The notes below the pieces were generated by a model. That model was not told the origin of the DNA and did no database searches. It worked only from the letters and a program-made list of their open reading frames with translations. 64,000 bases of DNA, from the NCBI GenBank assembly GCA_023392515.1, contig JAEVYX010000126.1:1-64000 (forward strand), read 5' to 3'. A program made the position numbers and the translations under genes. Shown one piece after another: positions 1 through 7,751 of the stretch (its first letter is position 1; every line of letters starts with the position of its first letter). Source of the stretch: Bacillota bacterium. GTDB taxonomy: Bacteria; Bacillota; Clostridia; Christensenellales; Aristaeellaceae.

Positions 1-5
1 CACAT

Positions 6-32
6 AAAAAAGCCCCTCTTTTTCAGAGGAGC
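6..32 (-). terminator. Rho-independent terminator after the ECF S-component gene
   Basis: Read on the minus strand, an 8-bp GC-rich stem (arms 25-32 and 12-19) with a 5-nt loop is followed by six T residues. It sits 20 bp beyond the stop codon of the gene ending at 54, so it should end that transcript. Confidence 0.85.
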
Positions 33-53
33 GATTCTAAAAATCCCAATTAT

Positions 54-542
54 CTACAGTCGCTTTTTTAAATGTGGCAAATAGATGCTGAATACCATGC
101 CTAAGGCTATACCCGCAATGCCTTGCACGAGATTTGGCAGAATTGCTCCCGCAGCAGCGGCCCAGTTGTAGAAAAAGCCCTCAAATACAAAATACCCTGC
201 CACCATCAGTACCTCCGCACCACAGAAAACAAGAAAATTGCGTCCATGCTTTCCTGTACGATACAAAAGGGCCACAAGTAAAGCCATTGCCGCTTTAATG
301 ATAAAAGTTGGAGCAATATAATGAAAATATCCGCCGATCAAATCTGCTAATGCGGAGCCTAATCCGGCGATCAGTGCTGCAAAATTGCCCATCAGCATGG
401 CAGCAAGAAAAATTACGCCATCGCCTAAATGTACATAGCCATTCGTTATGGGCACCGGCAATTTGATCACATACGTAGCCAAAAGCACCAAGGCCGCAAG
501 CAATCCACCCCTTGCAATCTTTACAACCTTGTCATCCCGCAT
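54..542 (-). CDS. ECF transporter S component (substrate-binding membrane protein)
   Basis: The 162-residue protein is almost entirely hydrophobic, with five or six membrane segments and a basic start (MRDDKVVKIARGG). The early YVHLGDGVIFLAAMLMG stretch is typical of ECF-type S components that capture vitamins or their precursors and dock onto a shared energising module (EcfA, EcfA', EcfT). That module is not in this window, so this is a solitary group II S component. The substrate cannot be read from sequence; the PdxU/HmpT-like families are the nearest in style. I see no riboswitch upstream. A hairpin at 591-632 separates it from the gene upstream, so it probably has its own promoter, and a strong terminator follows it. 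Confidence 0.8.
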   Translation of the reverse strand: MRDDKVVKIARGGLLAALVLLATYVIKLPVPITNGYVHLGDGVIFLAAMLMGNFAALIAGLGSALADLIGGYFHYIAPTFIIKAAMALLVALLYRTGKHGRNFLVFCGAEVLMVAGYFVFEGFFYNWAAAAGAILPNLVQGIAGIALGMVFSIYLPHLKKRL

Positions 543-590
543 TGTCTTTTTCTCTCCTAACAGGAGCCCATTCGCTCATATAATAATGAT

Positions 591-632
591 TGGCTGAAGG
601 CAATATATGTGTAAAATGATTGCCTTCAGCCA
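591..632. terminator. Perfect 14-bp inverted repeat, probable terminator
   Basis: Arms 591-604 and 619-632 are perfectly complementary over 14 bp with a 14-nt loop. It lies 12 bp after the ferritin-like gene on the minus strand. The T-tract is poor on both strands, so it may be a weak terminator or an mRNA-stabilising hairpin. Confidence 0.6.
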
Positions 633-644
633 CACCAAATGCAT

Positions 645-1130
645 CTATTTGTCAAGGCTTTTTATTTGCTGCACAATGGCTTCCAAATGGCCTTGTTCCT
701 GCTGGGCTATGGCCAAAAACATGTCTTTAGCCTTTTGATCCTGGCAAGAGGAAGAAAATATCCGGTAGCAGCCAACCGCTTTTTCTTCGCTTTCCATGGC
801 AAATTGAAGCAGGGATGAAATGCTGTCCAGTGCTCCCGCACGGTGCGCCTCCATGAGGCCGCCTGGAAACAGAATCTGTGCGGCATAGGCACTGAGCAGC
901 AGCTGCTCTTCTGCAACAGCACTTTCCAAGGGCTTTCCCAGCATGGAAAATTTGGCGAGATGTTCCTTTTCTTCAGCACAAAAATGGGCCAACAACTGCT
1001 TTAAAGCCGAGTCCTGGCACAAGAGCATGCCTCGTTCATAAAGGCGGATGGCACGACGCTCCATCTCACAAGCCAGGTACAGTGCTTCCTGCTCGTTCTT
1101 CACTTGAACAACCGCACTTCCAATGCACAT
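645..1130 (-). CDS. Ferritin-like (rubrerythrin-family) diiron protein
   Basis: The protein is about 161 residues from the ATG at 1130. Two long helical pairs carry metal-ligand style motifs: an early E (EMERRAIRLYE), then EEKEHL, then a second E (ESEEKAVGCYR) and EQGHLEAI. This E, ExxH, E, ExxH pattern is the ferritin-like diiron fold. There is no C-terminal rubredoxin domain, so it is a short form. The open frame extends to 1202, but the extra codons lack a ribosome binding site, whereas AAAGGTGAG precedes 1130. It follows a DUF1858 redox protein on the same strand, which suggests a joint role in oxidative stress or redox protection. Its exact substrate is unknown. Confidence 0.75.
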   Translation of the reverse strand: MCIGSAVVQVKNEQEALYLACEMERRAIRLYERGMLLCQDSALKQLLAHFCAEEKEHLAKFSMLGKPLESAVAEEQLLLSAYAAQILFPGGLMEAHRAGALDSISSLLQFAMESEEKAVGCYRIFSSSCQDQKAKDMFLAIAQQEQGHLEAIVQQIKSLDK

Positions 1131-1151
1131 CTTTTGCACAGGTTTTCTCAC

Positions 1152-1234
1152 CTTTCCACATGCTTTTCCACATTTATTGTCTGAAAAGTGTCTAAACCAC
1201 AATTTATACCAAGGGAAAACACAGGTTATCCACA
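1152..1234. other. Cluster of three DnaA-box-like sites
   Basis: Within 83 bp are CTTTCCACA (1152-1160), TTTTCCACA (1164-1172) and the perfect consensus TTATCCACA (1226-1234), all in one orientation. The last lies inside a direct repeat of CACAGGTTAT at 1220 and 1231. They fall in the leader between the DUF1858 and ferritin-like genes. This could reflect DnaA-dependent control or chance. Confidence 0.4.
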
Positions 1235-1236
1235 GG

Positions 1237-1443
1237 TTATGCTTGTTGGGAAGCGAGGTATTCGTTCAATTGGTCAACCAATTCATCTACATTTGCACCA
1301 TGTGCCGCGCAAGCATCTTCCAAGCTCTCTGCGGTTGCATGCGGGCAACCCAGGCAATGCATACCAAATTCCATAAAAATCCTGGCGGTACCGCGGTTCA
1401 GACCTAGCACCTGACCAATGCTCATGTTTTTTTCAACCGTCAT
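1237..1443 (-). CDS. DUF1858 redox-disulfide domain protein
   Basis: This 68-residue protein is one DUF1858 domain, also called the hybrid-cluster-protein-associated redox disulfide domain. It shows the family features: IGQVLGLNRGTARIFMEFGMHCLGCPHA with a CxxC, then a helical end with a third Cys (EDACAAHG). The family is thought to take part in thiol-disulfide or Fe-S linked redox steps, but no reaction is established. A good site (TGAGGA) precedes the ATG. A long hairpin (1472-1545) separates it from the VOC gene upstream, and the ferritin-like gene follows 106 bp downstream. Confidence 0.85.
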   Translation of the reverse strand: MTVEKNMSIGQVLGLNRGTARIFMEFGMHCLGCPHATAESLEDACAAHGANVDELVDQLNEYLASQQA

Positions 1444-1471
1444 GGGACATTCCTCACTTTATTTTCACTTA

Positions 1472-1545
1472 AACAGGCAAAAGCTGCCCGCGCGCTTATC
1501 TTACCCCAAAGTGTGGGGAATGTCAACGCGGACAGCTTTCCTGTT
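1472..1545 (-). terminator. Long nested hairpin between the VOC and DUF1858 genes
   Basis: The outer arms pair AACAGG with CCTGTT and continue, with one-base interruptions, through AAAGCTG/CAGCTTT and CCGCG/CGCGG. An inner CCCC/GGGG hairpin (1504-1518) fills the loop. On the minus strand only a weak T-run follows. It is probably the terminator of the VOC gene or a structured leader of the DUF1858 gene. Confidence 0.6.
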
Positions 1546-1560
1546 GATTCATCGTGCAAA

Positions 1561-1929
1561 TTAACGCCGAGGTATAATCTCCAGCCAATAACCGTCAGGG
1601 TCAGAGATAAAGTAAATGCCCATCCCTTTGTTTTCATAGCAAATACAGCCCATTTTTTCGTGAAGATCATGAGCGCTTTGCAAATCATCTGCTGCAAAAG
1701 CCAGATGAAATTCCGCTTCGCCCAAATCATAGGGGGTGGTACGGTCTTTCAGCCAGGTAAGCTCCAATTGGAACAGGCCTGAATCATCAGTCAAAAACGT
1801 TAGGATAAAGGAACCGTCGGTTGCCTTTTTCTCTCTTACCACGTGCAGACCGAGAGCCTCTTCATAGAATTTGATGCTCTTTTGAAGATCGAGGACGTTA
1901 AAATTTTGATGTGCAAATGCAAAAGCCAA
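1561..1929 (-). CDS. VOC-family (glyoxalase I-like) metalloprotein
   Basis: The protein, about 122 residues, has two beta-alpha-beta-beta-beta halves of the vicinal oxygen chelate fold. Visible family features are an early H (AHQNFNVLDLQKSIKFYEEALGL), ELTW in the middle, EFHLAFA and the closing FISDPDGYWLEIIPR, whose final E is a usual metal ligand. This matches lactoylglutathione-lyase-like proteins, but the substrate is not certain. An ATG at 1944 directly abuts the stop of the upstream MBL gene. GGAGGG lies just after that ATG and 7 bp before a TTG at 1929, so I prefer the TTG start. The gene is probably co-transcribed with the MBL hydrolase. Confidence 0.85.
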   Translation of the reverse strand: MAFAFAHQNFNVLDLQKSIKFYEEALGLHVVREKKATDGSFILTFLTDDSGLFQLELTWLKDRTTPYDLGEAEFHLAFAADDLQSAHDLHEKMGCICYENKGMGIYFISDPDGYWLEIIPRR

Positions 1930-1944
1930 AGCTATTCCCTCCAT

Positions 1945-2868
1945 TCATTGATCGTCCAAGGATACAGGCAAATCTGTATCCACAAAAGGGTCATTCTCAT
2001 CGTAGGCTTCCAAGGTGATGGGGGCAGATGGTGCCGCTTCCTGCGGCAAGGAATCCACCTCCTCTTTGATGAGGTTCTCCTCTTTTTTATTCTTCTCCTT
2101 CTTTTCCACAGGAGGCTCCACAATATGCATATAGATCGATGTTTCTGAAAAAGTGATTTGTGCATATTCCCCGGGTTTTGTCAGCGCAACGACTTCCGTC
2201 GTCTTGTTATGGGCACGGCGGGCAAAATCAACAGCCACTTCACTTCGTCCCTGCCAGTGCATGGGAAAAAATAGTCTGGGCTTTACAGATAAAATGAAGT
2301 GATTGGCCCCTGCATCAAACAATGCACCCATTCTAGGATCCACTGGAAACATACATAGGTCAATATGCTTACCAATCAGCGGCTTGATGGCCTCCTCAAA
2401 GGCTTTTTCCGCAGCTTCGATTTCTCTCAGGGTGCTCTCCTCCCGCCAATGCCATAGGTTCAAATCACCTGCATGGAAAATGCTTAAACCTCCGACTTCC
2501 ACAAGAAAGGAGACACCAAGATCTGTAGAGCCATATGCAGTTGCGCGCACGCCCGGAGCTAAAAGCAGGTTATCTCCGGGAGCCATTCTTTTTCCACGAA
2601 TGCCAATAGGCGTATCATTGGACACGATGTAAGTAACAGGATTACCTTCCAGCCAGCTAAAAATGACAGGGTCCAAATGGTCGGGATGGGCATGGGACAC
2701 AAACACAAACACCTCGGAGTATGAAGAGAAACTCTCCCGCGTAATTTGCGCAGGAGGAGGCAACTCTCCCTTTTCTCCTTGCCAGTAGTCAAAAATCAAT
2801 AATGTTTCCCCTACCTGAACGGAAAACCCGCTATGGTGATGGTATGTAACGGCGGCCCGCAGTTCCAT
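1945..2868 (-). CDS. MBL-fold metallo-hydrolase
   Basis: The 307-residue protein has the metallo-beta-lactamase fold: the zinc motif HAHPDHLD in the N-terminal quarter, FHAGDLN in the middle and a late PMHWQGR. This arrangement resembles UlaG/YtkL-like hydrolases, whose substrates vary and often remain unknown. The last 60 residues are an unusual charged tail (lysine-rich, then acidic) beyond the fold. The start at 2868 has AAGGAGG at ideal spacing; the longer frame to 2928 has none. A consensus-like promoter lies at 2897-2925. Confidence 0.8.
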   Translation of the reverse strand: MELRAAVTYHHHSGFSVQVGETLLIFDYWQGEKGELPPPAQITRESFSSYSEVFVFVSHAHPDHLDPVIFSWLEGNPVTYIVSNDTPIGIRGKRMAPGDNLLLAPGVRATAYGSTDLGVSFLVEVGGLSIFHAGDLNLWHWREESTLREIEAAEKAFEEAIKPLIGKHIDLCMFPVDPRMGALFDAGANHFILSVKPRLFFPMHWQGRSEVAVDFARRAHNKTTEVVALTKPGEYAQITFSETSIYMHIVEPPVEKKEKNKKEENLIKEEVDSLPQEAAPSAPITLEAYDENDPFVDTDLPVSLDDQ

Positions 2869-2896
2869 GCGCCATCCCTCCTTTGTACATACCACT

Positions 2897-2925
2897 ATTG
2901 TGCCATGATTCCCCCCATTTGTCAA
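2897..2925 (-). promoter_or_regulatory. Probable sigma-A promoter for the MBL hydrolase gene
   Basis: On the minus strand TTGACA (2925-2920), a 17-bp spacer and CACAAT (2902-2897) lie about 30 bp upstream of the start at 2868. The -35 box is perfect and the -10 box is fair. Confidence 0.6.
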
Positions 2926-3059
2926 CAAAACCCACCTTTACGGCCTTGTGCTAACCCTTTTTCGCTGATTTTCAGCAAAATCCGGGGACATCTCCCCACT
3001 TTTTATACATCCTTCGGTGTATTTACCACTATTTTCTAGTTTTGATTTTTTCAATTGCG

Positions 3060-3878
3060 TTAGATAGCCCAAACTTGCATCTTCCGTTTAACAAAGGAAA
3101 CTTGCCATTTTGCGCCGCACGTCCTTGCTATTTCTTTAGCTTTTTCCACATGAGAGTACAGTTGATCCGGCGCGTGGGCATCGGAACCAAAGGTAAAGAA
3201 TTCCCCGCCTAATTCCAAATACCTTTTTATGAGATCCGCCCCGGGGATCGGGCTATCCGTTGCGCGCAAGCCCGAAGTGTTTATTTCCATTGCCTTACCG
3301 TTTTGCGCCAGATGTTTGAAAATCGCGTCAAACTCATCCGGCGCATGGCAGTATCTGAGCGGCCTTTCCGTGGGCGGATAAGGTGCAAACTTGCATACAT
3401 ATCCCAGATGGGCAATAGAATCATAATCCGGAAAGCTGAGCACGCTTTCAGCCCGGCATTCTACATACCGGCGATAGGCAGCTTCTTTGGATTTGCCCTC
3501 AAAGAAAACCGGCTCAAACGGGTCCACGTTATCCACAAGATGCAGGGAGAGCAGATGAAAATCCAGCGGCAAGCTTTGAAGCGTTTGAAGGATTTCGTTT
3601 CGGTACGGAGGATTATCCCCAATTTCAAGACCTTGGCGAAGAATAAGTTCCGGATATTTTGTGCGCATGCTTTCTATTTCTGCTAGCCACTTAGAATAAA
3701 CTGGCGGGATATCAGATTTGGGATCGGGATGATGGGGTTCAATATGCTCCGTAAAGCAAATTTCCTGAAGGCCCAGCTCCATGGCCCTAAGACAGATTTC
3801 TTCCACAGTTTGCCGGCCATCCATCGAATGGCGGCTATGCAGATGATAATCCATAATTCTTGCAGGTACGCTTTTCAT
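3060..3878 (-). CDS. PHP-domain histidinol-phosphatase family protein
   Basis: The 272-residue protein has PHP metallophosphoesterase motifs: DYHLHSRHSMDG near the start, CFTEHIE, a central glutamate (GLEIGD), IAHLGY and GSDAHAP near the end. These bind the metal cluster. Length and motifs match HisJ/HisK-type histidinol-phosphate phosphatase, which makes histidinol in histidine synthesis. No other his gene is near, so it may act on another phosphoester. It lies 8 bp downstream of addA and is probably translated from the same mRNA. AAAGGA and AAGGA precede the ATG. Confidence 0.8.
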   Translation of the reverse strand: MKSVPARIMDYHLHSRHSMDGRQTVEEICLRAMELGLQEICFTEHIEPHHPDPKSDIPPVYSKWLAEIESMRTKYPELILRQGLEIGDNPPYRNEILQTLQSLPLDFHLLSLHLVDNVDPFEPVFFEGKSKEAAYRRYVECRAESVLSFPDYDSIAHLGYVCKFAPYPPTERPLRYCHAPDEFDAIFKHLAQNGKAMEINTSGLRATDSPIPGADLIKRYLELGGEFFTFGSDAHAPDQLYSHVEKAKEIARTCGAKWQVSFVKRKMQVWAI

Positions 3879-3886
3879 GTTTCCTT

Positions 3887-6800
3887 CTAATTCCTTTCCA
3901 CTGTTTTCAGGGGTATATTCAACCCCTTGCCATATCTAAGCAAATATAAAACCGTTTCTTTTACAGGACGCGAAGTGATTTTCTCCAAAGCCTGCCGGTA
4001 CAAATTCAATTGAGGCGTATACCGGGTCAGAATAGCTTCCTCATCCTTCACAGTATCCGTTTTGTAATCGATAAGAACCCAGGCATCATCCTCTATAAAG
4101 CAGCAATCAATGACGCCTTGAACCAGTGTCAGCGGCGCTTGATAAAGTTGGAGGTTGAAGGCCCATTCCCGGTGATATTTATCACAGGACAACAGTCGCT
4201 GACCCCATTCACTTTCATAAAAAGCCTGAATCCATTCCTCATATAAGCTATCCCGCTGGGACTTTGTCAAAATGCCTTGCAGGAGAAGCGCATTCAACTC
4301 TTCCTGAATTTTATGATGCAATTCCTCTCCATTCTTCCCTTTCATACCTGAGAGCACTAAATAGCCTAGTGCCTTGTGCGTAGCGCTGCCCCGGTCGGCT
4401 CCGCTCAAATCCCCCGGCATCAAGAAAGCCGGCTTGCTAGGAAGAGGGCTGAGGCGAAGAGGCTGCATCAATTCTTCCAGCTTTCCCTTTTCCTGTGGTG
4501 TTTCTTCCTCATGGCCGAGAAGATAACCCGGCAAAAGCTGTTGTTTACAGAGAGATGTTACGGATGTCTTCAGCGGAGGCAGCGCAGCGATGTCTGATAA
4601 TTCGGCAGACAAATCTGCCGCCACCTGGTCCTCCACAGGCTGAAACATGCGCTCTTTTAAAGTTTCCACCAGGCTGTGTATAGTTTTTTGTTTTTCCATA
4701 GCACGGCTTCCTGAATCTGCAAAAACCTTTATGTTCCAAGGGTTTCCTGCTTGTGGAAAACCTGTGGATTCGGTGGATTTTCTATTTTGCTCCGTTTCAT
4801 TTTCCTCTTTTTGGGCTTCAAAACGCTCCCGCAGCGGCCTTCCTTCCGGCATAGCGTACACAGTTTGAGCCACCCAGTCCAGCATGGAGCCAGCCTGCCA
4901 TATCCGATAGGATCCCGGTGGGGTTTGCCACTTTTGCACCTGGGACTTGCGCCGAACAGTGCCTATCATAAACAGCCTTTCCCTTGCACGGGTCATGGCA
5001 ACATATAGAAGGCGTGCCCTCTCCGCCCTTTCCTCCGCCCTGATTTTAAGTGCAATTGCCTGCTGGGAAAATGTTTTGCGCATGATTCTGTCTTCCGGGT
5101 TAATATATGGAAGCGCCCATCCCAACTCCCTGTGGAGGGATATCTTAGATGGGCGGCCCCCTTCATAAAGCCCATTTCCAAGACCCAATACGAAGACGGC
5201 CGGAAACTCGAGCCCCTTGCTTTTATGAATGGTCATGATTCGTACGACATTTTCCGTCTCGCCCAGTATTTTTGCTGTGGTCTTGTCTCCGGAAAGGCGC
5301 AAATTTTCTCCATAACCTAAAAACCCGTGCAGCCCTTCGTTTTGTGCGCTTTCGTATGCAGCGCCCCGCTCACAGAGAAGCCTTAAGTTTGCCTGCCTTG
5401 ATTCTCCTGCGGGCAGCGCGCCGGCCCGCATATAAAGCCCCGTATCCAGTACAAGCTGCCAAAGCAATTTGGAAAGCGGCATCACCCTTGCCAGGAAGCG
5501 CCACTCTTCCAGCTTTTCAGCTATCAAAGCGCATCGGTTTCCCGCTTCCCCTCCTGCTTTTATACACGCAAAAAAGGCCTGGTGAAACGGAATGTTCCTG
5601 TCGGCATTTTTAAGGCGTATGGCGGCCAGTTCCTCCTCTTCCATAGAAAAGCATGGCAGGCGCAGGGTAGATAGCAGCGGCAGATCTTGAAGGGGATTGT
5701 CCAACACCTGCAGCAGCGACATCATGGCCGTAATTTCCGGCAAATCAAAATACTGCTCGTCCGCTTCTGAATAGACTGGAACTCCTGCCTTTTGAAGCGT
5801 TTGCGCAACTTTATATGCCATATTCTTGGCTTTTGGCAGTAGAATCGCCATATCTCTGTAGCAATAGAGCCGCCGCGTTTTCGTTTCCTTGTCAACAAAG
5901 CTCTCTTCTACCAGGCGGTGGATATTTTCAGCCACAATGCATGCTTCCCGTTCGACCTTTGATAGTTCCTCCACTTCTTCTATTTCTTCTGGCATTTCTT
6001 CGCCCACAGATGTGCTTTCTTGTGCATTTTCCGGGTCCAGCACATAAAAGGCAACAGGACATTCCCCTTGCGGTTCTCTTCCGGGAATTAAATGCGCTTC
6101 TTGATCATAAGAAATTTCCGTCACATCTTCCCGCATTACGCTTTCAAAAACCTGATTGACAGCCTGAAGCACAGTAGAGGCCGAACGGAAGTTTTCACGA
6201 AGCACAATTTTCCGGCTCAACGACGCCGGATCGAATCCATAGGTCCTATATTTTTGTAAAAAGAGCGTAGGATCAGCCAATCGAAAGCGGTAAATACTCT
6301 GTTTGACATCTCCTACCAAGAATAGTCCGCTTGATCCATGTATCTCCTGTATAATGGCTTCCTGAATTCCGGAATTATCCTGGCATTCGTCCACAAAAAC
6401 CGCATCAAATCGGCTTTGAACCGCTTCCCGGGCCTCAGGTTCTTTCAGCACCGCCAATGTCTTGTGCTCCAGATCTTGATAATCATACACACCTCGCTCT
6501 CTTTTTATGATTTGAAAGCGTTTATGTAATTGACGCACCAGTCTGCCAAGCGCCCGCAAGCAAGGGCTGGTACGTTCCATATCTGAAGCCAGTCCTGTAA
6601 AACTTCGGGGTACCTGCTCCTTTATTGACCGTATGTTCTTTTTAAGCTGATTACGCTTTTCCTGATAGGATTCGCACCAGGCGGCTGTTTCAATTGTCTT
6701 TTTTCTTACTGTGCCCAAGCGCTCAAATTCCGCCGCATCCAACGCTCCTCCTAAGGCCTCCATGCCATCTGATGCAGCATCTAAAAGATTTTGCAGCAAT

Positions 6801-7531
6801 TCTTCATCAGAAACTAAAGACGCTCCATAGGCCACGGCTGCATCAGGGAGATCCATCATTTCTTTCAGAACTTGAATCAAATCCGCGATGCCCTGCAATT
6901 GCAGATGCACATCATGTAGTACCGTTTGAGCCCAGGGATGGTTTTTAAGCGATGCTTCATCTGGAAAATTAGCCATTTGTCTGTGCAGCCACCGCCATGG
7001 ATCAGGCAGGGAGAAAAGAAAAACATACAGCTCGTCCATCATCTGCAGGATGTCATCATCTTCAAAAGCATCCGCCAGTCGTGTAAAATTTATCTTTTTC
7101 TCCTCATATGCCATCTGCAAGGTTTCATTCATAGCCTGCCTGTATAGCGCGTCCCTCTCGCCTCCTTCGCACAGGCGAGCCAAGGGATCAATATCTGCCA
7201 ATTGAAAATGTTCCCGTATAACCTGACCGCAAAAGGAATGGAGCGTACCGATGACTGCCCTGTCAAGCTTTGGCACCTGTTCGCGCAGCGTTTCATCCAC
7301 ATCCGCCGCTTCATTCAGCGCTTTAAGGATGCGCTCCCGCATTTCTGCCGCAGCCGCCCTTGTAAAGGTAACAATCAACATCCGGTCTACATCCATATGG
7401 TCGGTGCGTATAAGGTCCAGAATACGTTCTACAAGCACGGCCGTTTTTCCGGAACCAGCTGCTGCGCTGACCAGAATCGTTTTGTTTCTTGCCTGAATAG
7501 CCTGCTGCTGTGCGCTTGTCCATATTGGCAC
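3887..7531 (-). CDS. addA: AddA, helicase-nuclease subunit A
   Basis: The protein, about 1214 residues, is a UvrD-like SF1A helicase fused to a RecB-type nuclease. Visible are Walker A (SAAAGSGKTAVLVERI), the Walker B region FVDECQDNSG, the GDVKQSIYRFR motif, the TIHKSKGLEFPAVF motif and a C-terminal nuclease motif WVLIDYKTD. AddAB processes double-strand breaks and loads RecA at Chi sites. The frame stays open to 7648, but that would translate through the parS sites; GAGAGGGGG sits 9 bp before a GTG at 7531 and fixes that start. addB, normally just upstream, is absent here: glgP is divergent instead. Confidence 0.95.
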   Translation of the reverse strand: MPIWTSAQQQAIQARNKTILVSAAAGSGKTAVLVERILDLIRTDHMDVDRMLIVTFTRAAAAEMRERILKALNEAADVDETLREQVPKLDRAVIGTLHSFCGQVIREHFQLADIDPLARLCEGGERDALYRQAMNETLQMAYEEKKINFTRLADAFEDDDILQMMDELYVFLFSLPDPWRWLHRQMANFPDEASLKNHPWAQTVLHDVHLQLQGIADLIQVLKEMMDLPDAAVAYGASLVSDEELLQNLLDAASDGMEALGGALDAAEFERLGTVRKKTIETAAWCESYQEKRNQLKKNIRSIKEQVPRSFTGLASDMERTSPCLRALGRLVRQLHKRFQIIKRERGVYDYQDLEHKTLAVLKEPEAREAVQSRFDAVFVDECQDNSGIQEAIIQEIHGSSGLFLVGDVKQSIYRFRLADPTLFLQKYRTYGFDPASLSRKIVLRENFRSASTVLQAVNQVFESVMREDVTEISYDQEAHLIPGREPQGECPVAFYVLDPENAQESTSVGEEMPEEIEEVEELSKVEREACIVAENIHRLVEESFVDKETKTRRLYCYRDMAILLPKAKNMAYKVAQTLQKAGVPVYSEADEQYFDLPEITAMMSLLQVLDNPLQDLPLLSTLRLPCFSMEEEELAAIRLKNADRNIPFHQAFFACIKAGGEAGNRCALIAEKLEEWRFLARVMPLSKLLWQLVLDTGLYMRAGALPAGESRQANLRLLCERGAAYESAQNEGLHGFLGYGENLRLSGDKTTAKILGETENVVRIMTIHKSKGLEFPAVFVLGLGNGLYEGGRPSKISLHRELGWALPYINPEDRIMRKTFSQQAIALKIRAEERAERARLLYVAMTRARERLFMIGTVRRKSQVQKWQTPPGSYRIWQAGSMLDWVAQTVYAMPEGRPLRERFEAQKEENETEQNRKSTESTGFPQAGNPWNIKVFADSGSRAMEKQKTIHSLVETLKERMFQPVEDQVAADLSAELSDIAALPPLKTSVTSLCKQQLLPGYLLGHEEETPQEKGKLEELMQPLRLSPLPSKPAFLMPGDLSGADRGSATHKALGYLVLSGMKGKNGEELHHKIQEELNALLLQGILTKSQRDSLYEEWIQAFYESEWGQRLLSCDKYHREWAFNLQLYQAPLTLVQGVIDCCFIEDDAWVLIDYKTDTVKDEEAILTRYTPQLNLYRQALEKITSRPVKETVLYLLRYGKGLNIPLKTVERN

Positions 7532-7594
7532 CGGGAACGACCCCCTCTCATGTGGCATATTGTACCGTAACATGGGAAAGATGTAAAGCAGGGT

Positions 7595-7610
7595 TGTTTC
7601 ACGTGAAACA
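7595..7610. other. parS centromere site 1
   Basis: The 16-bp perfect palindrome TGTTTCACGTGAAACA differs by one base pair at most from the Bacillus parS consensus bound by ParB (Spo0J). It lies in the addA-glgP intergenic region. Confidence 0.9.
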
Positions 7611-7631
7611 ATTATAGCCCCCGCTTTGCAA

Positions 7632-7647
7632 TGTTTCACGTGAAACA
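7632..7647. other. parS centromere site 2
   Basis: This is a second identical copy of the 16-bp palindrome TGTTTCACGTGAAACA, 37 bp from the first. Closely paired parS sites are unusual and should make a strong ParB nucleation point. parA and parB are not in the window. Confidence 0.9.
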
Positions 7648-7676
7648 ATCTCCGCTTTTGTTTCTGGCACCCTTCA

Positions 7677-7705
7677 TTGTATATCGACTTTTTCTATGAT
7701 AAAAT
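7677..7705 (+). promoter_or_regulatory. Probable promoter of the glgP operon
   Basis: TTGTAT (7677-7682) and TAAAAT (7700-7705) are 17 bp apart, about 47 bp before the start codon at 7752. The promoter lies immediately beside parS site 2, so spread ParB might affect it. Confidence 0.6.
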
Positions 7706-7751
7706 ACTCCTGTCCACTCATTTTTCGACGGACAGAAAGCGAGCGATCAAA

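Noticed and set aside
7532..7648. Upstream extension of addA to 7648
   Set aside because: It would translate both parS palindromes and has no ribosome site, while a GTG at 7531 has GAGAGGGGG at good spacing.
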